NCBI GenBank assembly: GCA_030418545.1
Contig: QAIB01000004.1
Span: 494,101-558,100, forward strand
Direction of reading: 5' to 3'
Origin: Xenophilus aerolatus
Lineage (GTDB): Bacteria; Pseudomonadota; Gammaproteobacteria; Burkholderiales; Burkholderiaceae_C
DNA length: 64,000 nt
Shown: positions 1 to 9,165 of the stretch, in pieces
Layout of the letters: each line of letters starts with the position of its first letter
How positions within the stretch are numbered: position 1 is the stretch's first letter
Translations under genes and position numbers: made by a program
Notes under the pieces: generated by a model
The model's input: the letters and a program-made list of their open reading frames with translations, nothing else
What the model was told of the DNA's origin: nothing
Databases searched by the model: none

Positions 1-257
1 AGCAGCACCTCGACTTCGCCCGAACTGTCGGGGCCCGCCATTTGCACCGTAGCGTCCTGCGTCAGCTGGTTGGCGGCGACACGGTAGAACAGCGGAACTG
101 CCGACGGGCGTGGCACGCCGATGGCGGCCAACTCTTCGATGTGGTGCTCGATGGCTGCGTGGTCGCGCCCGGCCCAGCCGGCGATCACGAAGTGGTCGAT
201 GGAGACGGCCAGCGTGCTCGCACCGCCAGCGGACGAAATGGAAAAAGTCAGTTGCAT
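1..257 (-). CDS. DUF2848 family protein (N-terminal part, cut by window edge)
   Basis: Translating the minus strand from the ATG at 257 gives 85 codons open to the window edge. The product starts MQLTFSISS and carries the stretches HFVIAGWAGRDHAAIEHHIEEL, split as two adjacent blocks, followed by GVPRPSAVPLFYRVA and DSSGEVEVLL, which I recognise as the start of DUF2848 proteins. The family has no established reaction to my knowledge. It lies 23 bases downstream of the TRAP permease gene on the same strand, so it is probably the last known gene of that operon. DUF2848 genes often sit near amidases and transporters, which fits here. The C-terminal half is outside the window. Confidence 0.8.
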   Translation of the reverse strand, partial: MQLTFSISSAGGASTLAVSIDHFVIAGWAGRDHAAIEHHIEELAAIGVPRPSAVPLFYRVAANQLTQDATVQMAGPDSSGEVEVL

Positions 258-280
258 GGTCGGGAAGGAAGAGGGAGCGG

Positions 281-1570
281 TCAGCCAAAGATCCGCGGAA
301 GCCACAGCGCCAGGTCGGGCGCCAGGGCCAGCAGCACGATGACCGCGAACAGCGCCAGCACGAAGGGCACGGCGCCGACGATGACGGCCTGGATCGAGCC
401 GCTCTTGCGCAGGCTCTGCACCACGAACAGATTCAGGCCCACGGGCGGCGTGATCAGCGCGGTTTCCACCAGCACGATGATCACGATGCCGAGCCAGATC
501 GGGTCGAAACCGAGCGCCGTCATGATGGGCGCGACGATGGGGATGGTGGTGATCATCATGGACAGCGTTTCCATGAAGCAGCCCAGGATCACGTAGAACA
601 CCACCATGGCCGCGAGCATCGCCATGGGCGGCCAGCCCAGGCCGGACACGCTGCTCGTGATCGCGTCGGTCAGGCCGATGGCCGACATCACGAAGTTCAG
701 GAAGCCGGCGGCGATGACGATGAGCATGATCATCGCGGTCGAGCGCATGGTGTTCTCCGCCACCTCGCGCAGCATCTGCCAGGACACCCGGCGCGCGGCC
801 AGCGCCAGCACCAGCGCACCCACCACGCCCAGCGCGGCCGCTTCGGTCGGGGTGGCCAGGCCGGCGTAGATCGAGCCCACCACCAGGATGAAGATCGCCA
901 GAGGCGGCAGCAGGTGCACCAGGCTGGCCATGCGCTCGCCCCAGCTGGCGCGTACCGGCTGCCCACCCCAGGCCGGACGCCACAGGCAGGCGGCCACGAT
1001 CGCCGCCATGAACAGTACCGCCGCCAGGATGCCCGGCAGGATGCCGGCCAGGTACAGCTTGGGCACCGAGGTGTTGGTCAGCACGCCGTAGATCACGAGG
1101 TTGATCGAGGGCGGGATCAGGATGCCCAGCGTGCCGCCGGCGGCGATGCTGCCCAGGAACAGCGGCTCGTTGTAGCCGAAGCGTTTGATCTGCGGCAGTG
1201 CCACCGTGCCCACCGTGGCCGCCGTGGCCACGCTGGAACCGGAGGTCGAGGCGAACACCGTGCTGGCGCCGATGTTGGCGTGCATGAGGCCGCCCGGCAG
1301 CCAGCTCAGCCACTTGGCCATGGCGTCGTACATGCGCTGGGCGAAGCCGGCGCGCAGCAGGATCTCGCCGAGCATGACGAACAGCGGGATCGCCACCAGC
1401 AGGAATTCGTTGCTCGAACCCCAGGCCATCTCGCCCATGGCACGTGCCAGCGGCAGCGAGGAGTAGAGCGGTTCGAGGATCAGGCCCAGCAGGCCCAATG
1501 CAGCCCCCACGGGGATGCACACGCCCAGCAGCACCAGCAGCAGGACGAGAGAGACGCCGATCATGCCCAT
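281..1570 (-). CDS. dctM: TRAP transporter large permease DctM
   Basis: A 429-residue, almost wholly hydrophobic protein of the DctM/SiaM large-permease type, normal length for the family. It forms the ion-coupled channel of a tripartite ATP-independent periplasmic transporter in the inner membrane. Recognisable blocks include the early IPLFVMLGEILLRAG region, FASTSGSSVATAATVG, GGTLGILIPPSINLVIYG and the late GLNLFVVQSL. The start is taken at MGMIGVSL because its ATG overlaps the stop of the small permease by one base (TGATG), the usual coupling of dctQ and dctM. The longer open frame upstream only reads through dctQ in another frame and is low complexity. Confidence 0.95.
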   Translation of the reverse strand: MGMIGVSLVLLLVLLGVCIPVGAALGLLGLILEPLYSSLPLARAMGEMAWGSSNEFLLVAIPLFVMLGEILLRAGFAQRMYDAMAKWLSWLPGGLMHANIGASTVFASTSGSSVATAATVGTVALPQIKRFGYNEPLFLGSIAAGGTLGILIPPSINLVIYGVLTNTSVPKLYLAGILPGILAAVLFMAAIVAACLWRPAWGGQPVRASWGERMASLVHLLPPLAIFILVVGSIYAGLATPTEAAALGVVGALVLALAARRVSWQMLREVAENTMRSTAMIMLIVIAAGFLNFVMSAIGLTDAITSSVSGLGWPPMAMLAAMVVFYVILGCFMETLSMMITTIPIVAPIMTALGFDPIWLGIVIIVLVETALITPPVGLNLFVVQSLRKSGSIQAVIVGAVPFVLALFAVIVLLALAPDLALWLPRIFG

Positions 1571-2199
1571 CACGCACGCTCCGCAGCAACGAGGCGCTCG
1601 CCTTCGGCGGCACCTTCCTCGGCCTCTTCGACGGCCGACTTCATGCCGGCCACCGCGCGCAGGGCCTCCCAGTCGCCCGTGACCATCGCGCTGCTGGCGC
1701 GCAGAAGCATCAGCGCCAGGACCAGCACGAACCAGAGCAGCCCGGCCAACCACAGCAGCTGCGGGATCCACAGCGGCGTGCCCAGCGGCGTGTTGGCCGT
1801 GGAGTTGGCGCTCCAGGAGGTCGTCAGCACATCGCTGGCGTACCAGCTCAGGCAGACGGCGAAACCGCCCAGGCTGGCCAATGCCAGCCAGTCCAGTACG
1901 GCGGCGACGCGAGTGGGCAGGTACTGGTAGAGCACGTCGATGCGCACGTTCGCGCGTTCCAGCGCGGTGAACGCGAGCGCCCAGGTCACGCTGATCGCGA
2001 AGGCGTAGCCGGACAGCTCGTCGGCGCCTCCCAGGCTGTGGCCGACCAGGCGGCGCACGATCACGTCGTAGGTCACCAGCAGCACGCTGGCGCCGGTCAG
2101 TGCGGCCCCGGCCCAGACCGCGACGCGCGACAGCGTGGCAGCCAGGGCGAGGCCGCGGCCCAGCAGGGTCGGGCCATAGGGATGGGTCATGGCGGTCAT
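1570..2199 (-). CDS. dctQ: TRAP transporter small permease DctQ
   Basis: 209 residues with four hydrophobic segments, the size and topology of the DctQ small membrane subunit. The conserved region around residues 35-75 (TYDVIVRRLVG, then GGADELSGYAFAISVTWALA) matches the family. It partners DctM and the periplasmic receptor DctP; the gene lies between them with a one-base overlap to dctM and about 40 bases after dctP. The C-terminus is acidic and Glu/Ala-rich (AVEEAEEGAAEG). Confidence 0.92.
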   Translation of the reverse strand: MTAMTHPYGPTLLGRGLALAATLSRVAVWAGAALTGASVLLVTYDVIVRRLVGHSLGGADELSGYAFAISVTWALAFTALERANVRIDVLYQYLPTRVAAVLDWLALASLGGFAVCLSWYASDVLTTSWSANSTANTPLGTPLWIPQLLWLAGLLWFVLVLALMLLRASSAMVTGDWEALRAVAGMKSAVEEAEEGAAEGERLVAAERA

Positions 2200-2239
2200 G
2201 GACGCGGCATTGCAGGGGTGGGCGCGGGAGCCGACGGCA

Positions 2240-3286
2240 TCACTTCTTGGCGACCACGCCCAGCGTCTTGCCGATCGTGCCGTTGAAGTCGTTCACGCAC
2301 GCGGCCGAGCAGCGCTGCGCCCACTTGGCGACCACCTGTTCGCTGACCTGCTTGAGCAGCGCCTTGTCCGCCGCCGACGGCGTCACCAGCGTCATCTTGC
2401 CCTTGACGGGTTGGGTGCAGGCGGCGGCGCCGGTGTTGCAGTCGTAGCCTTCCTGGGTCTGCTTGGCGGCAGCCTCCCAGATGGTGTTGACCAGGCCATC
2501 GACCTCGGTCTGCAGAAACTTCTGCAGCGACGGGTCGTACTTGGCCCAGACCGCGCCGTTGACCGCATGCACCTGTTGGTTCCAGTTGATCGGCAGGGCC
2601 AGCAGGTGAGTCGCCACCTCGTACCACTTGGCGGAGTAGCCCGACAGCGAGCCGGTGATGGCGCAGTCCACCACCTTGTTCTGCATGGCCGGCACCACGT
2701 CGCCGAAGGCCATGGTCACGCTGGCGCCGCCCAGGGCCTCGATGAAGTCGGCCTGGGTGCGGCTGCTGGTGCGCACCTTCTTGCCCTTGATGTCCGCGAG
2801 GCCCTTGATGTCGGCGTTGCAGAACAGCACCTGTGCCGGGTAGGTGGAGATGCCCAGCAGTTTGACCTTGTTGCCTTCGCCGTAGGTCTTGGCCAGCACG
2901 GGCGCGAAGGCGTCGGTGAGGGTGCGCGCCGTCTTCACGTCGGTGGCCAGGCCTGCCAGGTCGATCGCTTCGTTGAGCGGGTTGTCAGAGGCGAAGTACG
3001 ACAGCGTGGCCGTGCCGTACTCGATCACGCCGCTGCCCAGCAGACGCAGCAGTTCGGGACCCTTCAAGCCCATCTCGTTGAAGCCCTTGATCTCGGCCGT
3101 GACCTGGCCCTGGCTCTTCTCGGTGATGGTCTTGGTCCAGAACGGGCGCTCGTAGTCCTGGTAGGCCGTCAGGTTGGACAGGCCGCCCGTGACCTTCAGG
3201 TGGGTCTTGGGCAGGGTCTGGGCCGACACGGCACCGGCGAGCAGCGCGGCAGAGACGAGGGCAGCGATGGTGTTGCGGAGCGTCAT
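2240..3286 (-). CDS. dctP: TRAP transporter solute-binding protein DctP
   Basis: 348 residues beginning with a Sec signal peptide (MTLRNTIAALVSAALLAGAVSAQ, with cleavage likely after VSA). The mature part has the DctP/TeaA features: GPELLRLLGSGVIEYG, KGKKVRTSSRTQADFIEALGGA and AMQNKVVDCAITG, the last near the region that carries the carboxylate-binding arginine in this family. It captures a carboxylated solute in the periplasm for DctQM. The substrate cannot be read from sequence. The start at 3286 is the only one giving a signal peptide. Confidence 0.94.
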   Translation of the reverse strand: MTLRNTIAALVSAALLAGAVSAQTLPKTHLKVTGGLSNLTAYQDYERPFWTKTITEKSQGQVTAEIKGFNEMGLKGPELLRLLGSGVIEYGTATLSYFASDNPLNEAIDLAGLATDVKTARTLTDAFAPVLAKTYGEGNKVKLLGISTYPAQVLFCNADIKGLADIKGKKVRTSSRTQADFIEALGGASVTMAFGDVVPAMQNKVVDCAITGSLSGYSAKWYEVATHLLALPINWNQQVHAVNGAVWAKYDPSLQKFLQTEVDGLVNTIWEAAAKQTQEGYDCNTGAAACTQPVKGKMTLVTPSAADKALLKQVSEQVVAKWAQRCSAACVNDFNGTIGKTLGVVAKK

Positions 3287-3326
3287 GGTGGTGATTCCTC
3301 GGGGTGGGCGGAAAGGCAGGGGAAAC

Positions 3327-4139
3327 TCAGAGTACGGCGAGCTGGTGGTCACGCCAGTCGGTGACGAGCATGTGGCCCGGGGCGTGGGTGATGCAGAAGG
3401 GCAGCCGGGCGGCCTCGATGACGGCCTGGGGCGTGACGCCGCAAGCCCAGAACACGGGCAGTTCGTCGTCTGCGATCTCCACGGCATCGCCCCAGTCGGG
3501 CCGCGTGACATCGACGATGCCGATGCGGGACGGATCGCCCAAATGCACAGGCGCGCCGTGCGCGCCCGGAAAGCGCGAGGTGACCTGCACGGCGCGGATG
3601 GCGTCGGCTGCCTTGAGCGGGCGCATGGACACCACCAGGGGCCCGTGGAACGGGCCGGCTGGCGTGGTGGGAATGTCGGTGCGGAACATGGCCACATTTC
3701 GGCCCTGCGCGACGTGGCGCAGCGGCACGCCGGCCTGCAGCAGCGCGGTCTCGAAGGTGAACGAACAGCCGATCACGAAGCTCACCAGGTCGTCGCGCCA
3801 GAGCGCGCCGATATCGCTGGGCTCGTCGACTGGCACACCGCCGCGCCAGACCCGGTAGCGCGGCACGTCGCTGCGGATGTCCAAGTCCTCGCCCAGCGTG
3901 GGCAGGAACGGTTCGCCGGGCTCGGACACGGCCAGCAGGGGGCAGGGCCTGGGGTTGCGCTGGCAAAAGCGCAGGAAGTCGTCGGCCTGCGCGCGTGGCA
4001 GGATGGCCAGGTTGGCCTGCACATGCCCGGGTGCCATGCCGGCGGTGTGACCGGTGTAGGCACCGCTACGGACAAGGCGGCGCGCGCTGCGGCCGTCGGG
4101 GGCGGACTCGGCGCGGGGATCGAGGCGAGCGGGGGCCAT
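3327..4139 (-). CDS. UPF0317 / DUF1445 putative hydro-lyase
   Basis: 270 residues of the UPF0317 (DUF1445) family, annotated in databases as putative hydro-lyase. The typical stretches are present: an early [22 protein letters not shown] region, [46 protein letters not shown] and the C-terminal [14 protein letters not shown] related domain occurs in the human mitochondrial D-glutamate cyclase (DGLUCY), so chemistry on a small amino or hydroxy acid is plausible, but this is inference. It starts one base after the stop of the cupin gene and precedes dctP, so it is part of the transport operon. Confidence 0.88.
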   Translation of the reverse strand: MAPARLDPRAESAPDGRSARRLVRSGAYTGHTAGMAPGHVQANLAILPRAQADDFLRFCQRNPRPCPLLAVSEPGEPFLPTLGEDLDIRSDVPRYRVWRGGVPVDEPSDIGALWRDDLVSFVIGCSFTFETALLQAGVPLRHVAQGRNVAMFRTDIPTTPAGPFHGPLVVSMRPLKAADAIRAVQVTSRFPGAHGAPVHLGDPSRIGIVDVTRPDWGDAVEIADDELPVFWACGVTPQAVIEAARLPFCITHAPGHMLVTDWRDHQLAVL

Positions 4140-4140
4140 G

Positions 4141-4521
4141 TCAGTAGTACTGGATCTCGAACAGCAGGCAGCCCTGGCGAGTGGTGAAAGGGCCGTGCAG
4201 CGCGCCGGGCGGGCGGCAGGCGAAGGTGTAGGAGCCGAAGCGCTCGCCGCCTTGGCCCTCGGCATCGCAGCCGACGACGAAGTCGCCCTCGACGATGAGG
4301 ACCTCCTCGTGGAAGTCGTGCACGACCGGGCGGTCGATCAGCGCGCCGGCCGACCAGCGGGCCAGCCGCGTGCGCGAGCCGGTGCCGGTGGCGGGGTCGA
4401 GGTTGTCGGCCAGCACGATCTCTTCGATGCGCCCGGCCGAGGAGGGGACCGGCCGCCATGCCGCATCGCTGCGGTCGATGGAAAAGAACTCGCGATGGAC
4501 TCGGGTCGGGGGTGTCGGCAT
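4141..4521 (-). CDS. Small cupin-domain protein
   Basis: 126 residues with a single cupin fold. Motif 1 is seen as a histidine-containing [19 protein letters not shown] and motif 2 as PPGALHGPF, with candidate metal ligands His, Glu and His. Such proteins bind a metal and act as isomerases, dioxygenases or sensors; the substrate is not inferable. It is the first gene of the minus-strand operon that continues into the UPF0317 gene with one base between stop and start. The operon promoter should lie in 4522-4684. Confidence 0.85.
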   Translation of the reverse strand: MPTPPTRVHREFFSIDRSDAAWRPVPSSAGRIEEIVLADNLDPATGTGSRTRLARWSAGALIDRPVVHDFHEEVLIVEGDFVVGCDAEGQGGERFGSYTFACRPPGALHGPFTTRQGCLLFEIQYY

Positions 4522-4568
4522 GGGGGCGCAGTGTTGTCGCGCCCCCTGCCACGGTCAAACGGGAAATT

Positions 4569-4604
4569 CTTGTGCCGACCCAACAGATTTGCTGATGGCA
4601 CAAG
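4569..4604 (-). promoter_or_regulatory. Inverted repeat CTTGTGCC-N20-GGCACAAG, candidate operator of the TRAP operon
   Basis: Perfect 8-base arms CTTGTGCC (4569-4576) and GGCACAAG (4597-4604) separated by 20 bases, located 48-83 bases upstream of the first gene of the operon and just behind the LysR gene. Position and dyad symmetry suit a regulator site; assignment to the neighbouring LysR protein is inference. Confidence 0.45.
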
Positions 4605-4684
4605 GCTGGCGCATCGCATGCCCCAGGCGGGGGCCAAAGGTGCACACCAGGGGTGCGGGAAATCCCGCGCGCCCGGTGGCGGAG

Positions 4685-5602
4685 TCAGGGTGCGAGGATG
4701 TCCGGTCGGCTGGCCGCGACGAAGTCATCGCTGGCCGATTGCGCCATGGCCACCAGGGCCTCGGCCATGGGCGAGGCCGGTTCCATGCGAAAGCTGGCGA
4801 CCAGCGGCAACGGCGCAGGCATCGGCGTCACCTCCAGCAGCACCAACCGACCCTGCTCCAGATCCTGCTGGATCGCGCCGATGGGCAGCAGGGCGGTACC
4901 GAATCCCGAGCGCGCCATGTCCACCATGGCGCCGAGCGAGGAGAAATAGCTGACGCGCAGGTTGCTGCAGCCCGCCGCGTTCTGCGCGATGTTGCGGTAA
5001 ACGCTGGACTCGCGATGGAAGGAGATGATGGGGTGCTGGGCAATGTCGGCGAACGACAGCTGTGTGCGCGCCGGAAAGCTCAGCGCGCGCTGCGGGCTGG
5101 CCACCCAGCCCATCGAAAACTCTGCCAGGCGCCGGTTGTCGATGAAGCCCTGCGTGATCTCTTCGGACAAGATGGCGCAGTCCAGCGTGCCGCGCAGCAG
5201 TTCGTCGCGCAGGCGCGGCGTGGTGTCGGAAATCAGCTCCAGCGTGGCATTGGGATAGCGCTCTGCGAAGCGCGAGAGCAGCGCGGGCAGCCAGGTGTGG
5301 GCGATGGTCTCGATCACGCCGATGCGCAGCATGCCCGAAAAGGCTTCGGGCTGGCCCATTGCGGCCATCATGCGCGATTGCAGCTCGATCACGCGCTCTG
5401 CATGTGGCATGAGCTCGGTCCCATGCCAGGTCAGCATCACGCCGCGGTGATCGCGCTCGAACAGCCGGACGCCGAACTGTTCTTCCAACGTGGCAATGCG
5501 GCTGGAGATACCCCCCTGCGTCGTGTGCAGCTTCTCGGCCGCAGCCTTGAAGCTGCCGAGCTTCGCAACCCAGACGAAGGCCTCGAGGAAACGCACGTTC
5601 AT
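4685..5602 (-). CDS. LysR-family transcriptional regulator
   Basis: 305 residues. The N-terminal winged helix-turn-helix is clear (FLEAFVWVAKLGSFKAAAEKLHTTQGGISSRIATLEEQFGVRLFERD, residues about 5-50), followed by the linker helix and the periplasmic-binding-like effector domain from about residue 90. It is divergent from the amidase gene with 54 bases between starts, and it is co-oriented with and immediately upstream of the cupin-TRAP operon, so it could control either or both. The effector is unknown. An open frame running further upstream is antisense to the amidase and is not used. Confidence 0.95.
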   Translation of the reverse strand: MNVRFLEAFVWVAKLGSFKAAAEKLHTTQGGISSRIATLEEQFGVRLFERDHRGVMLTWHGTELMPHAERVIELQSRMMAAMGQPEAFSGMLRIGVIETIAHTWLPALLSRFAERYPNATLELISDTTPRLRDELLRGTLDCAILSEEITQGFIDNRRLAEFSMGWVASPQRALSFPARTQLSFADIAQHPIISFHRESSVYRNIAQNAAGCSNLRVSYFSSLGAMVDMARSGFGTALLPIGAIQQDLEQGRLVLLEVTPMPAPLPLVASFRMEPASPMAEALVAMAQSASDDFVAASRPDILAP

Positions 5603-5656
5603 GGCCGCAGTGTAGGGCGGCTGGACAACGGCCTGCCCAACCGCTACACCTGAGCC

Positions 5657-7081
5657 ATGCCCTTTTCCGACGAACTCTGGCGCCTGTCCGCCACCCGCCT
5701 TGCCACGCTGATCGCCCAGCGCAAGCTCTCCGCCACCGAGGTCGCGCGCGATGCCCTCGCGCGGCTCGATGCCGTCAACCCGCAGCTCAACGCGGTCGTC
5801 GAGCACCGGCCCGACGCCGTGCTGCAGCGCGCGGCCGAGGTCGACGCCGCGCTCGCACGCGGCGAGGCGGTGGGCCCGCTCGCCGGCGTGCCCGTCACCG
5901 TCAAGGTCAACACCGACCAGGCCGGCTTCGCCACGACCAACGGCGTCGGCTTGCAGAAGGACCTGGTTGCGCAAACCAACAGCCCGGTGGTCGACAACCT
6001 GCTGCGCGCCGGCGCCGTGCTGCTGGGCCGCACCAACACGCCGGCCTTCAGCTACCGCTGGTTCACCGACAACCGGCTGCACGGGCGCACGCGCAATCCG
6101 CTCAACGCCGCGCTCACGCCCGGCGGCTCTTCCGGTGGCGCGGCCTCGGCCGTGGCGGCGGGCATCGGCGCGCTGGCGCACGGCACCGACATCGCGGGCT
6201 CGATCCGCTACCCCGCCTATGCCTGCGGCGTGCACGGCCTGCGGCCCAGCCTGGGGCGCGTGCCGGCGTGGAACGCGTCGGGGCCCGAGCGCGCCATCGG
6301 CCCGCAGCTCACCGCCGTCTCCGGGCCGATCGCACGCCAGGTCGGCGACCTGCGACTGGGCCTGGCCGCGATGGCGCAGCCCGACCCGCGCGATGCGTGG
6401 CACATGCCCGTGCCGCTGGTGGGCACGCCGGTGCCGCGGCTCGCGGCGCTGTGCGTGCGGCCCGACGGCATGGACACGGCGCCCGAGGTCGAAGCCGCGC
6501 TGCGCGATGCCGCCGCGCGCCTGCGCGACGCCGGCTGGACCGTGGACGAGGTCGATGCGCTGCCGCCGCTGAAGGCCGCCGTGGTCGACCAGGTCACGCT
6601 GTGGATGGGCGACGGCTACGCCGCGCAGCTGGCCACCGCCGAGCGGGAGGGCGACGCCGGTGCGCTGGCCGCGCTGCGCGGGCAGTTCGAGCTCGTCGGC
6701 GACGTCAAGGCCGAGCAGGTGCTGGCCGTGCTGTCGCGCCGCGCCACGGTGGCGCGCGCCTGGCAGCGCTTCCTGGCCGAACGCTATCCGCTGGTGCTGC
6801 TGCCCGCTTCGGGCGAGCTGCCCTTCGAGGTCGATGCCGACCTGCAGGGGCCGGACCGCTATGCGCGCGTGTGGGCGGCGCAGACCCCCATGATCGCGCT
6901 GCCCTTCGTCGGCCTGCCGGGGCTCGTGGTGAGCACGGGCGTGGCCGAGGGCCCGCACGGCATCGCGCCGGTGGGCGTGCAGCTGACGGCCGCACGCTTT
7001 CGCGAAGACGTGCTGCTCGAAGCCGGCGAGGCCATCGAGGCGCGCGGCGTGCCGCCGATGCCGGTCGACCCGCAGCCCTGA
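5657..7081 (+). CDS. Amidase signature-family hydrolase
   Basis: 474 residues of the amidase signature family (GatA-like fold), cytoplasmic. The Ser-cisSer-Lys triad can be placed at Lys83 (PVTVKVNTD), cis-Ser158 in GGSSGG (156-161) and nucleophile Ser182 in DIAGSIR. It hydrolyses an amide bond in a substrate that cannot be named; the context with a TRAP transporter, DUF2848 and UPF0317 suggests an amide- or urea-derived acid. GatB and GatC are not nearby, which argues against a role in tRNA amidation. It starts 54 bases from the divergent LysR gene. Confidence 0.93.
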   Translation: MPFSDELWRLSATRLATLIAQRKLSATEVARDALARLDAVNPQLNAVVEHRPDAVLQRAAEVDAALARGEAVGPLAGVPVTVKVNTDQAGFATTNGVGLQKDLVAQTNSPVVDNLLRAGAVLLGRTNTPAFSYRWFTDNRLHGRTRNPLNAALTPGGSSGGAASAVAAGIGALAHGTDIAGSIRYPAYACGVHGLRPSLGRVPAWNASGPERAIGPQLTAVSGPIARQVGDLRLGLAAMAQPDPRDAWHMPVPLVGTPVPRLAALCVRPDGMDTAPEVEAALRDAAARLRDAGWTVDEVDALPPLKAAVVDQVTLWMGDGYAAQLATAEREGDAGALAALRGQFELVGDVKAEQVLAVLSRRATVARAWQRFLAERYPLVLLPASGELPFEVDADLQGPDRYARVWAAQTPMIALPFVGLPGLVVSTGVAEGPHGIAPVGVQLTAARFREDVLLEAGEAIEARGVPPMPVDPQP

Positions 7082-7094
7082 CGCACGCCGCGCC

Positions 7095-8366
7095 TCACAG
7101 CCACCACAGCGCCGCCAGCGCGATCGCGGTGGGCAGCAGCGCGCCCAGCAGCAGGCCGCCCGCGCCCACGGCGCCGTCGTCGAAGCCGGCCTTGAGCAGC
7201 GCCACGCCGGCGGGGTTGGGCGCGTTGGCGATCACCGTCAGGCCGCCGCCCGCCACCGCGCCGGCCACCAGGCTGTAGCGCGCCGCCTCGCTCATGCCCT
7301 CGATCAGCGAGCCCAGGTAGGTCAGCGCCGCGTTGTCGGTGATGGCCGTGAGGGCGGCCGCGCCGACGAAGAGCGTGCCCGACGACAGGCCCGACACGAT
7401 GGGCTGCAGCCACCATTGCTGCATGCCGCCCAGCACCACCAGGCCCGCCAGGAAGAAGGCCACCAGCAGCGCTTCCTTCACGATCAGCGGGCTCTGGTGC
7501 TTCGGGTAGGCCGCCGTGTAGCCGACGAACATCAGGAACAGGCCGAGGAAGGCCACCGGGTGATGCGCCAGCAGCACCACGCCGGCCAGGAAGCCGAAGT
7601 GCGCCAGCACCACTGCCGTCGGCGGCATGCCGGGCTCGGCCAGGCCGGCGGGCGCCGGCTGCGCGAGCAGGTGGCGCCGCAGGGCGAGGGTGGCCAGCGT
7701 GGCGTTGACGACGACCGCGATCGCCGCCTTCCAGCCGAAGGTCTGCAGCATGAACAGCGAGTCCCAGCCCCAGGCGGCGGCCACCATCAGCACCGGCGGC
7801 GCGGCGAATGCGCTCAACGTGCCGCCGATGGACACGTTGACGAACAGCGCGCCCAGCGCGAAGTACTTGAGCCGCTGCGGCACGCCGGCATGGAAGACCT
7901 GCGGCGCAAGCATCAGCGCGGCCAGGGTCATCGCCGCCGGTTCGGTGATGAGCGAGCCCAGCAGCGGCACGCCCGCCAGCCCCAGCCAGGCGCGCACCAG
8001 CGGCGTGGGCAGGGGCAGCACGCGGGCCAGCGCATCGACGCCCGCCTGCACGGCCACCAGGATCGGGCGCGAAGCCGCCACCACCATCACCGCGAACACG
8101 AAGAGCGGCTCGGTGTAATGGCGCGATTCGGCATACGCCAGCGCCTGCGCGCCGCCCTGCAGCAGCGCCATCGCGGCCACCAGCACAATGGCCCAGGCGC
8201 CGAAGACCACCTCGACCTCGCCCAGCAGGTGGAACAGGCCGCCATGGCGCGGATAGCGGTGGGCCAGGCGCTCGAACTGGCGCGCGGCGAAGGTGTGGAT
8301 GAGGGCCAGCGCGAAAAGCGCGGCGGCGACGACCTGGACGGTCGTGGGAGACGACAGGGAGTGCAT
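7095..8366 (-). CDS. Putative Na+/H+ antiporter (PF07399-type)
   Basis: 423 residues, about eleven to twelve hydrophobic segments. The blocks GSLITEPAAMTLAALMLAPQVF, split by hydrophobic runs, plus GGTLSAFAAPPVLMVAAAWGWD and AITDNAALTYLGSL are those of the putative Na+/H+ antiporter family PF07399, related to the NhaD/CitM ion-transporter superfamily. It would exchange Na+ for H+ across the inner membrane. The start at 8366 (MHSLSSPTT) leaves the first membrane segment intact; an in-frame ATG upstream would add an Arg-rich tail. It is convergent with the amidase gene, 13 bases apart. Confidence 0.85.
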   Translation of the reverse strand: MHSLSSPTTVQVVAAALFALALIHTFAARQFERLAHRYPRHGGLFHLLGEVEVVFGAWAIVLVAAMALLQGGAQALAYAESRHYTEPLFVFAVMVVAASRPILVAVQAGVDALARVLPLPTPLVRAWLGLAGVPLLGSLITEPAAMTLAALMLAPQVFHAGVPQRLKYFALGALFVNVSIGGTLSAFAAPPVLMVAAAWGWDSLFMLQTFGWKAAIAVVVNATLATLALRRHLLAQPAPAGLAEPGMPPTAVVLAHFGFLAGVVLLAHHPVAFLGLFLMFVGYTAAYPKHQSPLIVKEALLVAFFLAGLVVLGGMQQWWLQPIVSGLSSGTLFVGAAALTAITDNAALTYLGSLIEGMSEAARYSLVAGAVAGGGLTVIANAPNPAGVALLKAGFDDGAVGAGGLLLGALLPTAIALAALWWL

Positions 8367-8509
8367 GCGAAGTCCAGCCGCGCGGCGGCCCGACCTGCGC
8401 ATGAACCTGCCCGGCAGGAAGCAGCCGGACACCCAGCGCGCATTGTACCGGCGAGGTCTCAAAACCTCAGGCCGAATAGGCCCAAAGCGCGCGTCCCACT
8501 TGCGCGAGC

Positions 8510-8528
8510 TGCTATCAATTCAGTAGCA
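8510..8528. repeat. Copy 1 of the GCTATCGAATnnnTAGC palindrome family
   Basis: TGCTATCAATTCAGTAGCA, with arms TGCTA and TAGCA. It lies in the 289-base gap between the antiporter start and the receiver gene, in which I see no gene. Related copies are at 16165, 18392, 48922 and 51797. Confidence 0.6.
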
Positions 8529-8655
8529 AAAGCGGGGCATGCTGCACCGCGGCGTAGGCCTGGTCCTGCGCGGGCACCCGGCCTCGCACCCACTGACATC
8601 CACGCGCACGGCCTTAACTTCCTCGCACAAGCACAACACACCACAGGGTTTGCTC

Positions 8656-9033
8656 ATGCCCGCTCCCGCATTTCTCGTCGAAGACAACGCCCTCATTCGC
8701 CACAGCCTCATCCCGACCATGGAGGAGCTGGGCGACACGCAGGTCGTCGGCATCGCCGAGGGGCAGGAGGATGCCATCGCCTGGCTCACCCGTGACCATG
8801 CGGCCGACTGGCGGCTGGCGGTGATCGACCTTTTCCTCAAGGACGGCTCGGGCCTGGGCATCGTCGAGGCCTGCCAGCGGCGCCGGCCCGACCAGCGCGT
8901 GGTCGTGCTGAGCAACTACGCCACGCCCGCCATGCGCGAGCGCTGCACCGAACTGGGCGCCAACGCCGTCTTCGACAAGTCCAGCGAGCTCGAGGAATTC
9001 CTCGCCTATTGCGGCAGCCTGTCGGTGCACTGA
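8656..9033 (+). CDS. Single-domain response regulator (receiver only)
   Basis: 125 residues making up one CheY-like receiver domain and nothing else. The acidic pocket is Glu9-Asp10, the phosphoacceptor is Asp58 (LAVIDLFLKDGSG), followed by the Ser/Thr position in VVLSNYAT and the conserved Lys in VFDKSSE. The protein should be phosphorylated by a histidine kinase and signal by protein contact, since there is no output domain. No kinase gene is adjacent. The start at 8656 is chosen because the receiver fold begins right after it. Confidence 0.9.
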   Translation: MPAPAFLVEDNALIRHSLIPTMEELGDTQVVGIAEGQEDAIAWLTRDHAADWRLAVIDLFLKDGSGLGIVEACQRRRPDQRVVVLSNYATPAMRERCTELGANAVFDKSSELEEFLAYCGSLSVH

Positions 9034-9165
9034 GGCGGCCCCGGGCGGCGCGCCAGGGTTCTCCCGTCGACCCAATGGCGGAGGGGTTCTATGCCCAATG
9101 CCCGTGCAGGGACATCGCCTCGCGCGCTACGCTGGATGCGTCCGTCACCACGTGGAGTCGCCGCG

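Noticed and set aside
110..1930. Long plus-strand open frame opposite dctM/dctQ
   Set aside because: Arg/His/Gln-rich composition without domains; it is the antisense of the TRAP permease genes in GC-rich DNA.
4596..4611. TGGCACAAGGCTGGC as a sigma-54 promoter
   Set aside because: The GG-N10-GC frame fits, but it points into the 3-prime end of the LysR gene on the plus strand, where no gene begins, and the -12 half is poor.
5603..6958. Upstream extension of the LysR reading frame across the amidase gene
   Set aside because: Antisense to a clearly conserved amidase and low complexity; LysR proteins start at the helix-turn-helix, so 5602 is used.
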